From Nepenthes gracilis (taxonomy: Eukaryota > Streptophyta > Magnoliopsida > Caryophyllales > Nepenthaceae), in assembly GCA_033239525.1 (NCBI GenBank), contig BSYO01000009.1, positions 20,853,299 through 20,917,298 of the forward strand: a stretch of 64,000 nt of DNA, in the 5' to 3' direction. The notes beneath the pieces are model-generated. The model had not been told where the DNA came from, did no database searches, and saw only the letters and a program-made list of their open reading frames with translations. How positions within the stretch are numbered: position 1 is the first letter of the stretch; each line of letters begins with the position of its first letter. The position numbers and the translations under genes were made by a program. Shown here piece by piece: positions 46,816 through 58,718 of this stretch.

Positions 46816-47288
46816 TTTAAGGTACGCAATAATGTTAAATAAAATGACATTTAAAGTTAGGTTGTTTGAAATATTAGTTAAAAGTTAGAAATATGGACAA
46901 AAAATATAAAAAATAATATTCAAATGCCACATAAATCCTACGTTGACACCCAGTATATTTATTACTGAATAATTTTATCCATTCAAGTTATTTTTAAATA
47001 ATCAGATCTATTTGTGATATCTTTTAAAAAGATATTTATTCAATAGTCAAATTTTATTTAAACAATTACATTAATTTAAATAGTCATAATTATCTAAGCA
47101 ATCATACTTGTTTTAATATTTATGCTTATATTCTTATAAATAAAATCCAATATGCTCTCAATATTTTCAAAAAAATTAAAAAAAAATCCTCAACCTTCTA
47201 TCAACCTATAAGCTTATGTGTAAATAATGGTATTTGGTAATCAAACGTCTATTTAGTTAAATATATTATGACCATTTAGAATGGTACA

Positions 47289-48088
47289 TGTTGGGTTCAA
47301 TGCGAAGGCCCAAAGAAGTTCAAAACCAAATCCATGGAGCAATAGTCCAAACGGTAGATCTAACCCAACGTCCCAGAACGACTCACGTGACGGCCCATAT
47401 TCGCAGCCAATGGGCATCGCCTGCACCTCATTAATATGGTTGTCAGGCGATAGTGGTGGCGCAGAGAAAGCAAGCAAATGGGGAGAAGATCAGCGTGGTC
47501 AGTCACGGCTCACGCTGTTGCTCATAGTTTTCCAACCAATCCCAACACAGGAGGTAGACCAAACGTGACCTGCAACACCCAACGATCTACCTGCCACCGT
47601 AAGGCGACTGATACACCGACGACAACTGATACACCGGCGGCCGTCGTCAGCGATTAGCGATCGACGAATCCATGCAATGAGGATTCTCGCGCCCAAAGCC
47701 CCCAACCAGGGGGCTTATAAAATCCCTCTCCTTCTACAGGGGAGAGGATTAGATTCTGAATAATCGACTCTACGTCACGCAAGTTAAACTCCAAAACCAT
47801 CTTCTAGATTCGATCTTCTCAGCCTCCTCAGACGACGAAAGTTAGCCATCCGTTGCGGTGCATTTCAGGAGTCAGGTTTCACATTACCCACTCACTAATC
47901 TCTTATTTCTGCATTTACGCACTCCTAACGCATTTGCAGCATATTTTTATGCACCTCTAAATGTGCACCCCTTTCCATTTACTGCGAAAAATTATTACCT
48001 TAAACGTCAGAGTGTTTTCAGTGAAAAAAATCCCGCCGGATCTCTGACCTGCTGTTTGTTAGTTATGTTGTGAAGATCTCAGGTTAAC
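47289..48088 (+). repeat. Possible solo LTR
   Basis: A GC-richer block in AT-rich DNA starts TGTTGGGTTCAATG and contains GCTTATAAAATCCC (about 47714) followed by CTCTCCTTCTACAGGGG, typical of LTR promoter regions. The right end may be near AGGTTAACA (48081-48089), but no clear duplication of flanking bases was found. Frames within it (for example 47281-47568) look non-coding. Confidence 0.35.
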
Positions 48089-48850
48089 AGAGATGAAAAC
48101 CAAACCCGCTCGCGACCAACTCCAAATAATGAGAAATTGGAAAACTCCTTAATTACTACGATAAATGTAAACCCAAAATGTAACAGTAAGATTGACTACA
48201 TTATAAATCAATAATTTTATTTGACTAATTCAAACAATAAATCACAAATAACATTAACATTATAGAAAGCTCACAATATCTCATACAATAATCATGCTGC
48301 ATATCTCCCCATGTACAAGTGTTTAAAAGAGTCAAACCCTTAACTCTAAGAAGCCACAACACTTTACACTTACATAGATTATTAAAGTATATTATAACTT
48401 AAAATATTTTAATAGAAAATATTAAGATTATATAAATATTATACAAAATACAAAATTACACCAACGAGACATTTTGCCAACACTGTTGGTCTATTTATTT
48501 ATTTATTTATTTATAAATTTATTAATATAAATAAATAAATAAGACCATGTGTTATAAAGGATGCTCTGATGATGATAAAAAAGTGTTCCTAACACCAGCA
48601 GAACAATCAAACATCAAAATTCCACCAAAAAACATCGCCTATACAAGAATAAATTGATGGATAATGTGCAACGGCATTCGTAGCTACCAGCACAATCAAA
48701 CATCATCAGAAAAAAATCCACTGAAAAATTTCAATACTTAATCCACTCACTCTAATTAATTCAATATACTGTCCCATAACCCCCCCCCAAAAAAAAAAAA
48801 AAAAAACACAATAAACGCCTAAATAGAGGATGATTATCTCACTATTCGTG
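48089..48850. other. AT-rich sequence downstream of NF-YB
   Basis: It includes an inverted ATTT/AAAT palindrome (about 48489-48543) and a C-run followed by an A-run (48780-48806). No gene was seen. The 3' UTR of NF-YB probably ends near its right border. Confidence 0.6.
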
Positions 48851-48910
48851 AAATCTGCATTGGCTTTGTCAACGGCAGTGGAATCAGTGTTAAAAGCCAG
48901 GAGGCGCAGT

Positions 48911-51900
48911 CTATTCGGGACCTCGCATGGGAATCATGACATGTTGAGCCTGCAGGTCATTTAGCATTTCATTAACCAAGTATGGACGAAGAAGCAGAAA
49001 ACATTGGCTTAAGTAAAATGATTATAAGAAAAAATAGCAAATTTACGCTAACGAAAAAGGCACAACTGCACTGAGAAAGAAGATAAAAGCATCCGACTCC
49101 TTCAAGCATGGTGAACTTGGCCAATAGTGGGCTAAAAATGTATCTTATGGCGATGCAGGCAGAGGCTGCTGAGAAAGGAATAGATATTTTGATGAGTCAT
49201 GCTTACTTTTTTTCATTTCTTTTCTCTAACTTCATTTTTATTCCATGTAAAAGATCTGCTAAATTTAGCATGTCTGGACGTTACTTGCTAGACAAGTGAT
49301 GTAAGCAGCTCTAAAATATACCTTCAATTTAATAATCTTTATAAAGTTGTCCAGCATCACTAGCTTAATCTCAGACTATAAAATTAGGACACAATTGTTG
49401 ATTGAGGATAGAATAGGGAAAAATTGAAAAGTTGAGGATAGGAATGAGAGCACTTGAAAAACTAAGTAATGAATTGGGTAAGTCAAAATGTAAATTTGAT
49501 AGGAGTCCCTTATGCTTAAACAATTCCATGTAATTTTGGCCAACTATGAATAATCTGCTAATTACTACTCTAATTCATGCTACGGATATGAACACTTGTA
49601 AGGCAGCCAAGAATTCGCTATACTTATCTCTTACTCATCTCTTGGGTATTATTCTGCTTGAAACAAAGCAAGACAGGTTCTTTTATGGTCGTTCCAAATA
49701 TTAGGCTCCCCTATCCTTTCAATAATCGAGATGATTTTAAAAGTGCTAGAGGGTGGAGACTAAGACAATACTTTCACTAATTGTATTAATCTTAGCCCTT
49801 CATTACTTTTAAAATGATTTTAGCCGTGAGGACGATAAGAGAATCTAATATTTCAAGAGCCATAACAAAACTCAATTGAATTTTGCAAGATCCATAACAG
49901 TACTTGTTATGCAAGCCATGCATGGGAATTACCTCCTAAATTATTTTTGCACAATGTTCTATATCCACACAGTTAAGTAAAAGTGGATCAAACCAAGCGG
50001 CAAAGTACTCCAACTAATCTCGGTTGTCTATGGAAGGCTTTTATTTTCTTTATTCCCTGATCTGCTCTTTTGGCAAACCCAGTGTAAGTGTTTCCTTTGC
50101 TTAGGAGTTCTAATGGACTCAACTATGCCTATTTTAATTTTCAATTGATGGGCTTGCAAAACTAAAAATAGCAAAGATTTTTTGCAATTTGAGTTCATTA
50201 CACTCAGGAACTGTAGCTTTCCAAGTCCTAATGTCGCAAAAAAAAAAAAAAAAGGTTGTTCCTCCATGAATTTATAGATTACTACTGGTTGAATCTTAGG
50301 ATTGTAAATCGGTGTACTATGGCAAGCCAGGGAAACACAATACAAAGGGCAGAATCAACCACGAGAAAAAATAGAAAAAGAAAGAAGAACTACACAAAAA
50401 ATTTTAATTGGAAACCCTGAAGAAATGAGCCATTGAAGAATAAAATCAAGCTAAAGCACAAACTCTCACACCCAATCCACAGGCACACTGGAATTTACCC
50501 TGGCCTCTTTCTCAAAAGAGGCACCCAAAATACAAGACACAAGTGGGATAGAACCATAAATCAGCAATGACCTGTATAACCTATATTGGTCTGGCCCTCG
50601 GCTACCATTGTAGACCTTGGTCATGTCCCACTTTAGGCTTCATCAAATTTTTTCGAATCAGGCTCATTTCAGGACACCTAAACAGAAATTCAAGGCACAC
50701 TGAAGATCATCTTGTGTCGTATTTTAATTAGGTGGCAGCGGCTCCAAAGAATCAAACATGTTTTCCCTCATGTCACATGGATTCTAGAAGCCAAAATTTC
50801 GAATGCACAGGTGTTCATACAGCTCTAGGAAATTCCAATCTATTCAATGTAGAAAAAATGAGAGATAGCAAACCTCACCACACTATGATGGTCCAGATAA
50901 GGGACAGATGTTAGCTAACAGGTATTTCATTCCTTCTTCTTTGGCAATTCATACAAAAGAACACCAGCACCTTTCATCTTTCCAGTTTATCCAATCAACG
51001 CCCTCTTCTATCTATTCCCTGTCATAGCACTAATAGCATAACTACTGCCTGTCTCAGGCAAACTACATAATTAGTTGACGGGTAAGACAAAAAAGAGACC
51101 ATGGCCGTTTGGGTAGTGAAAAGGAAGCTTGCTTAATTATTTTAGTTATTTAAAATAAAATAATAAGATAACTAAGAAAACAGTGGCATTTTGACATTGG
51201 ATTTCCAACCACAAGGGACAGGAATAGGGATAGGCGAGCGCTTAGAAATATGCATTTGTCAGTGTAAAAAGAAGGGATCTTTGTTCTACAGAGAATCGAG
51301 AACATGGACACCAATAAGGGCACAAAGTCTCAAGCACAACACCACAATACATTATTTTTATAAAAATAAGGACACAATATTCTAAAGACATATTTCATAA
51401 GATTCTAAGTTCATTTATAGATATAAAAATATAAATAACCAACAACACAATTTATACCAAATTAAATGTTAAAATGCATTTTTTTTTTCATCATTAAAAA
51501 AATTCTCAAGAAAAAAATATGTGATTGAGCCAATATAAATAAGTCATGCTACAACAGACCTTACATATATATATATATATATATTTTTTAAATGAAGACA
51601 ACAACGAGGTTTAAGTTTTTAATAATTCTTTAATTACCAATGGCCCCAATTTCCTTAGTTCACTTTAAGAACCCTACTTTTCTAAAAATTACAAAACAAC
51701 CCGAATATGTCCTAAACGTGTAAGAGCATTTGGATAAAATACATACATAATAAAATATTCATATGCGTATCAAGACTCCAACACGCTAGCTCAAGAAAAA
51801 TGTCAATGCATCTTAGATAGAGAAGCCAGACATGTTTTTACTGTTAATATTCTAATCACAACAACACTTTTCTTTTTTTTTGGGGCAGGGGGAGACCAAA

Positions 51901-53574
51901 AGCTCCCCCTAACAGCCCAACCACACGGGGCCTGCATGTACTAATGCTTAAAAGTTTGTTGACGGTAAAATAAGTGGTACTCAACAAAACGTTTGCTGAA
52001 AAATAGCAGTATACTAAACAAGGGCTTATCATTGAACAACAGAGAGTCAAAAGTGCAACACGCTAACTGCCAAGCGTTGTATGATGGCATCACATCAAAA
52101 AGCACCCACAACTTTAATAAAGAGAACAGTTTAGCAAAAAAGTTGAAAAAACCAAAAACAAAACAGCAGCGACCCCAATATATGTCTCAAAATAACTGAT
52201 CGAAACAACCGCCTGTAACTGCATGTCCCAAACAAATTATTCAAGAGTGATTTAATCGATAGAAGCTTATGCAGCAGGATCAGCATCGAGAGTGACATTA
52301 CCTGCGAATTCCCATAGTTCATGGCTTGAGTGAAAGATCCTTGATGAGCAAGCTGTCAGATTTCAAATAAAAAGCAGGAAAGGGAAAGCATGGTCACCTT
52401 AAATAAATAATTAACACTGTGATCAACCGCATAATAAATAGTGAGGAATTTTACCTGAACATTTGAAACAGGTTGGCCTCCCACCACGTCTTTCCTACTA
52501 GAAGCTTCCCCAGACTTAGCCGATCCCTTGGTATCACCCTATTGAAGATGACGTCACATCAAGAAAATAGTATAAGAGGTGGCAAAGCCAAGATCATGAG
52601 ATATATGGTCCATTATATTTATCAAATTCAAGTAAGAGGACGAGGTATAAAGCACGATTAAAATGGACAAATTCAAACAGAATGGCCCTATACTTGGTCA
52701 ATGGTGGTTCGACAATGGTGGTCCGACAATGTCCACCATTTTCATTCCTACCTTTGCTTCCATACGCACTTACTCATGTGATATGAAAGGGAAAAAATGT
52801 AAGAGGTTTAATCCTCAACTTCCATCAAGTGCAAAGTACGTTCGAAAAAGCGCTTCAAGTGCCACTCCATCCCATTCCTTGTATTCCGACAGTTTAAAGT
52901 CCATGTAAATGGAAAATAAGAGAACATGACAAAATAATAGAAGCAGCTCACCTCCATCTGCAAGACCAAGCCATAGATTACAGAAACAAAAACATCATGG
53001 CGTCAGATAATGAGTTTAATTTTAAAAAAATAATTATGAAAGGCAATACGCGATAACAATTATGTTAACGGCTCAACGCAATTTCACCTCTCTGTAACGA
53101 GTCAAGTACACCTTCATGGGTTCAATATAATCCTCAAACCCTAACGTAGCCATAGCCCATAACAGATCATCTCCATTGATCGTCTTCCTCTTCTCCCTCT
53201 GACACTTATCACTCGCCCTGCGCATTCAAACCTCAAAACATTCCCATCATACATCAACGAAAGCAAATCTAAATCGGAAGAGAATCCAAATTCATGATTC
53301 TAAACATTTCTACCAAACAAGCCAAAAGAATAGACAGAGGGAGAACGAAAACAACGTACTCGCTGGTGATGAAGCTAATGAACTCAGAGACGCATTCCTG
53401 AACAGTCTCTTTAGCATCCTTAGCAATTTTACCATTTGCAGGCAGAGCTTTCTTCATAATCCGACTGATATTCGCGATCGGCAGGAACCTGTCCTGCTCT
53501 CGAACATTCGAGCGAGGGCTCTGTTCTCCGCTCTCGTGACTCCCACATCCTGGACTCGCCGAATCCTCCGCCAT
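48911..53574 (-). CDS. NF-YB: Nuclear transcription factor Y subunit B, NF-YB8/NF-YB10 type
   Basis: NF-YB pairs with NF-YC through histone folds and, with NF-YA, binds CCAAT boxes. Exons in gene order: 53574-53360, 53217-53088, 52957-52952, 52538-52455, 52352-52302 and 48949-48911. Phases join to give 174 aa, close to the 173-176 aa of the Arabidopsis NF-YB8/10 proteins as I recall them. The histone-fold core (about 26-115) starts [20 protein letters not shown], and [20 protein letters not shown] lies in exon 2. The C-terminal half is typical of this clade: [20 protein letters not shown], then the short last exon [12 protein letters not shown]. Exon 3 is a 6-nt microexon encoding Met-Glu. 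The last exon lies 3.35 kb beyond exon 5; reading through the exon 5 donor would add unrelated residues. The nearest plausible alternative is an NF-YB1- or NF-YB3-like subunit, but the C-terminus favours NF-YB8/10. Confidence 0.93.
49692..49858. mobile_element. Foldback MITE in NF-YB intron 5
   Basis: Two arms of about 78 bases (49692-49770 and 49780-49858) are inverted copies of each other with scattered mismatches. They share the core ATTTTAAAAGT, outer AAATATTAG and inner ACAAT, with a loop of about 10 bases. It is non-coding. A transcript of it would fold into one long hairpin. Confidence 0.65.
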
Positions 53575-53960
53575 TCTCGACTGCACCCTAAGCCTAATCT
53601 CACGACACAATCACCACACACCACTATCAATCCAACGATTCGAGATCCAAACCCTAGAACAAAATCCACAGCCATAGCAGAGCAATGAAACGATTAAAAA
53701 ACAGAAAATACAGTAAGAAGAAAAGGCAGTAGAGAGGGGGAGGGAAGAGTGGGGAAGAAGAGAGAGGAGACTAGATAAAGGGAGAAGGGGGAATATAGAA
53801 ATTGAACGTACCGATGGAGTAGCGTAAGAAAGGGGAGAGGGTTAAGATCGATCGGTTGAAGAGAGAGAGAAGGAAGCACGAAGATCGGACGCTGGAGAAG
53901 GGAGGAAAGAGGAGACGACTGAGATGAGTGCTTGAGGTGGAGATATGGTTTATCAACACC
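53575..53960 (-). other. NF-YB 5' UTR with probable intron
   Basis: A pyrimidine-rich leader (on the gene strand) runs from about 53960. A donor (CATCG/GTACGT, boundary 53812/53811) and acceptor (TTGTTCTAG, exon restarting at 53653) suggest a 158-bp 5' UTR intron. Both sites fit consensus but were not tested by transcript data. Confidence 0.5.
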
Positions 53961-53986
53961 GTCCGTTTCTTAGCTTTGCTTTAATT

Positions 53987-53995
53987 TATTTATAG
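53987..53995 (-). promoter_or_regulatory. TATA box of NF-YB
   Basis: On the minus strand the sequence is CTATAAATA. It lies about 30 bases upstream of the inferred start of the pyrimidine-rich leader, the usual plant TATA spacing. Confidence 0.5.
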
Positions 53996-54009
53996 CGGCT
54001 TTTCTTTGA

Positions 54010-54955
54010 ATTTTTCTTTTTATATTGACACGGCCAGGCAGCCATACCATCAGTACAAGAGAATGGCAAGTTCATAACATTATATTATACATTAAATTAA
54101 ATTAAACTAAATTAAAAATATTATATAATTTTCTTATTGAAGGTCCATCGTTAGAATTTTTTATGTTTTGATGTCCAAGTCATACGCTTGAGTCTTGAGC
54201 TATATTGATTACATAGAGTCTAGCTTATAAATTAATATTCGAACAATGTTCTTTTTTTCAGATAGGTCAACATATATTAGTTTCACTTAAATATTTGAAC
54301 AAAATTAAAAATATACAAAGGCAGTGACATACCAGTGAAATCTTAGGAGCCGACAGAAATAATTTACAAAAATTATCCAAAATAGTATAAGGAGTTATCA
54401 ATAACTATTTTAAGAGAATGTTTGAGAGTAATTTTTTAACTGATTTTGGAATGTCAGCTGTGGCTATAAGAAGAACCGATAACGCTTAAATATCAAGTTA
54501 TGTAATTATTATGGTGCCAGTAAATACCAAGAGATTGTTCCCAAATTTTACAGAAAATTACATAAGGGCTTAATTCTTATATTGGGTTCATTTTTATTAT
54601 TGAATATCAATAAAAAAAATTATTGATGCTATTTTATAAAATCTAAATAATTTATTTATTTTACTTAATATCCTAATCATGCACAAATTTTTTAGAGGGA
54701 GTGTATATAACTAGCAGGTGCAATTAGATATCTGATTATATAATCTAAGAGTTAGCCCCATGACAATAATTATATGCATTTTCTGTCATTGTTTATTTTT
54801 CTGTTTTGAATTTATTTAGAAAAATATAATCAACGCTTGACTAAAACTTAAGGGATGGTGACTCCCAAACTTTAAAAAAGGTAGACAAAATAGATTATCT
54901 ATTATAAAAAAAATTAAGATAAATATAAAAGTCTTAATTTTATGTTTATTAAATA
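54010..54955. other. AT-rich intergenic sequence
   Basis: No gene or element was recognised between the NF-YB promoter and the LTR element target duplication. Confidence 0.7.
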
Positions 54956-54960
54956 CTTAT

Positions 54961-55929
54961 TGTTGCGTTAAGTTCCGCTGATTTTTCCTGACCAGGGCTC
55001 GTTGTCGGTGTTGGATCCAAGGGGTCCAACCCGCCGAGAGAGATAGAGGTGCGGCCGTCAATCCGATCGTGGTTACCAAGCAACACAAGTGAATGAGGTG
55101 TTGGACACGAGATGAAGATTGAGACCGAATGTTTTACGTGAAAAATCTCCTCCTGAATGGGGAGGAAAAACCACGAGGCTCAGGGCCTGGAAAGAGCTTC
55201 ACTATATGGGTTACAGATTTTACAAAGTACAGTTGTGAGGATTAATCCCTTCCCTATCTCACGTTTTGTGTTTCTCTCCTAAGGAAGCTATACTCGCTGG
55301 GAGCCTTTTTACTCTTCTTTGAGGAGTTGAGTGTGGAGAGAGAGAGTCCGACCGTAATCTGGGGCAGAGAGAGTTGTAGAGTCAGGAAAGCTCTCCCCTT
55401 TGAAAGGGGCCTTGTTGAGTATTTATAGTGGAAGCCGGGCCGTTAAGGAGTAGACACGTGGCGTCCATCCGGCGGTTGAGGAGCTGGTCAACTGGCTTCC
55501 TTTAATGTAGCTGACGTGTGGGGAGTGGCATGCGGACGGCGCCGCTGCAGCATCTGAGTGTGTCAGTTGTAAAGGATCTGGATATCAGCCTTGATTTGAC
55601 CAGGCGTGCCCTGTTGAGACGGCTGACGATGAGTTGCGAGCTTTCTTGGAAACCGGCGAAATAGGCTAGCTGGCATTCCCGGCCATGAACGGGCGGTTCT
55701 CGTCCAGTTATGATGTTCCTCGTGAGACGAAGCAGCTCTTGGGAGCATTCTGGGAAAAAGTCCGGGCGTCTCTCCCTGGCCGCTCGGGCAGTTCTGAGAC
55801 TCTGCGGTCCTTGAGTTTCTTATTTGGGCCATCTGATCTCCTCCACTTGTGAGAGTGTCTCTGGGCCTCTTTATTTGGGTTGCGTCTCATGGGCCGTGCT
55901 TTTATGGGCCTTTATATTGGGGCTCAACA
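54961..55929 (-). repeat. 3' LTR (left copy) of the Tat-type element
   Basis: 969 bp, bounded TGTTGCG...CTCAACA on the plus strand. It carries CTATAAATA on the minus strand at 55428-55420. It differs from the other LTR by several indels, including an extra segment of roughly 30 bp (about 55336-55374) and a missing short segment near 55720. Confidence 0.9.
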
Positions 55930-57069
55930 TAGCCCCCCATGCCAAAGGACCCGAAGTGCTCGGTCGTTTGGCATGAAGTCGTCAGCCTGCTGGAGATGTC
56001 GGTCGTCCGAGAGCGTGTGTCCTGGTGGCGAGCACTGCGTTGACCTTGGCGGGAGGTTGTCCTCGGACCTCTTCTGGGCCGCCGTTTCACTTTCCTGCTG
56101 GAGCATTAAATGCCGTATCCTGCTGATGTGACGCGCTATCAGGCGCCTTGGGAAGGAGAGATCACCAGACTTCTGAGGCGAATGGCCCGTCGACGCGTGG
56201 CAAGGGTAATGAGTACACCTTTCCGTACTCTAGGGTTTATTTAAACGTCCCATTGCCCTGATTTTTCATCTTCACGCCTGTTTTTCGTCTTCTTCTTCGT
56301 TTGAGCATCGTCTTCTCTTTTGCTCTTTGGTTTTCATGGCGCCTGGAGTGAGAGACATTGCTTCCACGGTGACGCTTGACAAGCTCACGGAGATCCGAGC
56401 TCAGTATCAAATCCCTGAGTCTATGGCCATGATGATCCCGGAGCCGCATGATAGGGCGCTGTACCCTCCGGATGGCTTCATTACCGTTTATGAGGCCCAC
56501 CTCAAAGGCGGGCTACGGTTTTCCATTCCGGTGGAGCTCTATGACATTATGAGGGCGCTCGGCGTGCCTCTTGCCAGGCTTCAGCCGAATGCGATGAGGT
56601 ATCTGGTGTCCTTGTGTGTCTTCTTTCGGTGCTATGAGAAGCTCCTGAATGCCCTTACGGTCAAGGTGATGCTCCGCTTCATGCAGAACCTTGACTGGAT
56701 TGTAATGACTCCCCGCCCGAAATTTTCTTCGCTGTGTGGTGGCAACCCAGATTCCACGAGGCGGTGGAAGGATAAGTTCTTCTTCCTCGGCGTTTACGAG
56801 CACTGGGCCATTCCTACTACGTGGGGGAAGGTGGCTAGCCAGTACTGTTCTAACCCCTCAAGGGAGGACCGGAAGGAAGTGAAGGCGCACACAGACTTGG
56901 TGCTGGCCAATCTGTGGACCTTCCATTTGAACAAGCGCAACATCCGGTCGGGCATTGATAAATCGGGGAAGCCAAGTGGGGACCGCGGAGGAGACTCCGG
57001 CCCAGTTCCTCTCGTAACGACCAAGGAGAGACCGAGGATTGGGGGACCCACTGCTGAGCGCTCCTCGAG

Positions 57070-57375
57070 TGATGATGAGGATTTTGATATTGAGGGTGTG
57101 AGCGATGATGACGTGGCTGCTCCTCTGCTTACAAGGTCGAGGACTGACTCTTTTTCTGAAGCCTCGAAGCTTGGGGGTCTCGCCTTCACTTCCACTGCTA
57201 ATATTTCGGCCGAGCCCTCAAGAGCTGATGCGCGGATCAGAGAGCCTCCTGGGGCCAGACCTCCTGCGATGATGAGGATGATGATGATGTTCCTCTGATC
57301 AAGAGGGTGAGGATTGGGGCCCCTCCTCTGGGGCCCTCGGGATCTGGCGGTCTCGCCTTCACTTCCACTGCTAAT
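57070..57375 (+). repeat. 173-bp direct duplication inside the antisense gene
   Basis: GGTCTCGCCTTCACTTCCAC, plus seven more bases, occurs identically at 57176 and 57349, 173 bp apart. The preceding GATGATGAGGAT-rich acidic segments are also alike. As 173 is not a multiple of three, this duplication can account for the frame change between the two main parts of the gene. Confidence 0.75.
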
Positions 57376-57828
57376 CTCCCTATTACACCCGCGGAGATTC
57401 TTCCTCAAAGTGCGCGATCCTCGGACGTCCAGGCCCCCAGTGATGATTTTGTTCCCGGCGCTCCTGTTGCTTTGCCTGGTGACGTCTCGGGCAGGATTGG
57501 TCACCCTCCCGAGGACATAGGAGGCGGGAGTGCCGTGAGGGATTCTGAGAGGGGAGTGTCGGCTGAAATGATCCGAGAGATGGTGGAGGTCGTGGATTTG
57601 AGTGTTGACGAGTTCGCGCCTTCTGATCCTTCTGAGCGTCCTGTTGTGGCTGAGGCCGCGTGGTTGCCTGAGTTTCTTAGGGGCGCTGATTTCGAGGCAG
57701 ACTTTCCAGCGGCTTTTGTAGCTGACGAGTCTGTATCTGAGATGACGCCCGCGGGGCTTAGGAGCGAGCCGCAGGAGTCCGAGTCCCACGTGGAGTGCGG
57801 CATGGGGGACGACCCTCTTGTTTCTAAG

Positions 57829-57896
57829 GTAGCCTGTTGCTTCCTTCCTTCCATTGCCTTTCACTGTTCATGACTTGATGAACTTTTCTGTTGCAG
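57829..57896 (+). other. Probable spliceosomal intron in the antisense gene
   Basis: The exon ends at GTTTCTAAG before GTAGCC, and the next begins after a T-rich tract and TTGCAG at 57896. Splicing joins DDPLVSK to LQSLIAGLNG in frame, whereas read-through meets a stop at 57871-57873. The short length (68 bp) is near the minimum for plant introns. Confidence 0.6.
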
Positions 57897-58718
57897 CTCC
57901 AGAGCTTGATAGCCGGCCTTAACGGTCTGGTGGGAGTGATTGCTCAGTCCCGTCTGGAAATGAGGTCCTCGAGGGCCGCTCGTGAAGCTGCACAGCGGGC
58001 GGAAGCGGAGCTGGCTGGAGCAAAGGAAAGAATTGCTTCCCTAGAGGCTACTGTCAAGGATCTGCGGCTTAGGCAGAGCCTCCTTTAGGAGCGAGTCCTT
58101 CGCCAGGAGGAGAGGTTGAGGATGTCCGTTCAGATTGCTGAGATGGCTCCTGTGCTGGACGGCAAGTTCCGGGACGGTGTTCGCATGTGCCGCCGAGTGG
58201 CGCGATTGATCCGTCCGCGGTTCCCCTGGCCGTCCTCGATCCCAGGAATGCTGGTGTCTTGAGCGCGGAGGACTTGTACGGCATCGATGGTAGGCCTTTC
58301 CCTGGCCCTCCTCAGGCAGGGCCTGATGGTGAACCTCTTACGCCTGAGGAGGCAGTTCCGTTGGAGCAAACGGGATCTTCGGGAGCCCATGGGGCTCAGA
58401 GAGGAAGAGACCGAGCGGCACTCCCTTGACATGCTGCCTCCTTTTTCTTCATTTTGTTCTTTGTTTTGTCATACTTGTACAAAAAATCATTTTTTGTGAA
58501 TAAGACTTTGTCATTTTCGCTTTAAAGCTTTGGACGTTTCTTTTGTGTCTTGTTCGTACGTGGGTGTTCTTTTTCTTGGCGGTGCGTCATACAACGCCTA
58601 GCTTTTTGTTTTAAGCGGGCGATTCCCTTCAGGTGTTTGACCCTTTGTCCTTTTGGAATTGGGCTCGCAGCCCTCTCAAGGACTTCTAGCCCTTAGCCTT
58701 TTGGGTTTATTTTTGTCG

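Larger units (their letters stand above)
56336..58429 (+). pseudogene. Antisense gene of the Tat-type element, PF04195-like, disrupted
   Basis: The plus-strand frame starts at ATG 56336 and runs to 57298. It then continues in another frame (57283-57828), splices across a probable 68-bp intron (57829-57896, GTAGCC...TTGCAG) and resumes with LQSLIAGLNGLVGVI. The N-terminal block with GGLRFSIPVELYDI, RALGVPLARLQPNAMRYL and LCVFFRCYE matches the plant 'putative gypsy type transposon' family (Pfam PF04195) as I recall it. An acidic Ser/Asp-rich middle and an Ala/Arg/Glu-rich coiled-coil-like stretch (57961-58080) follow. A stop at 58087-58089 and a further frameshift break the C-terminus, which includes DPRNAGVLSAEDL. 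The gene runs opposite to the element's own transcript. Its function is unknown. Confidence 0.8.

Noticed and set aside
47281..47568. 95-codon plus-strand frame
   Set aside because: It lies in a block that looks like an LTR, and the composition is not protein-like.
56794..57864. 356-codon minus-strand frame opposite the antisense gene
   Set aside because: It is long because of high GC content and the codon bias of the plus-strand gene. It has no recognisable gag or pol motif and no homology I can name, so I treat it as a shadow frame.
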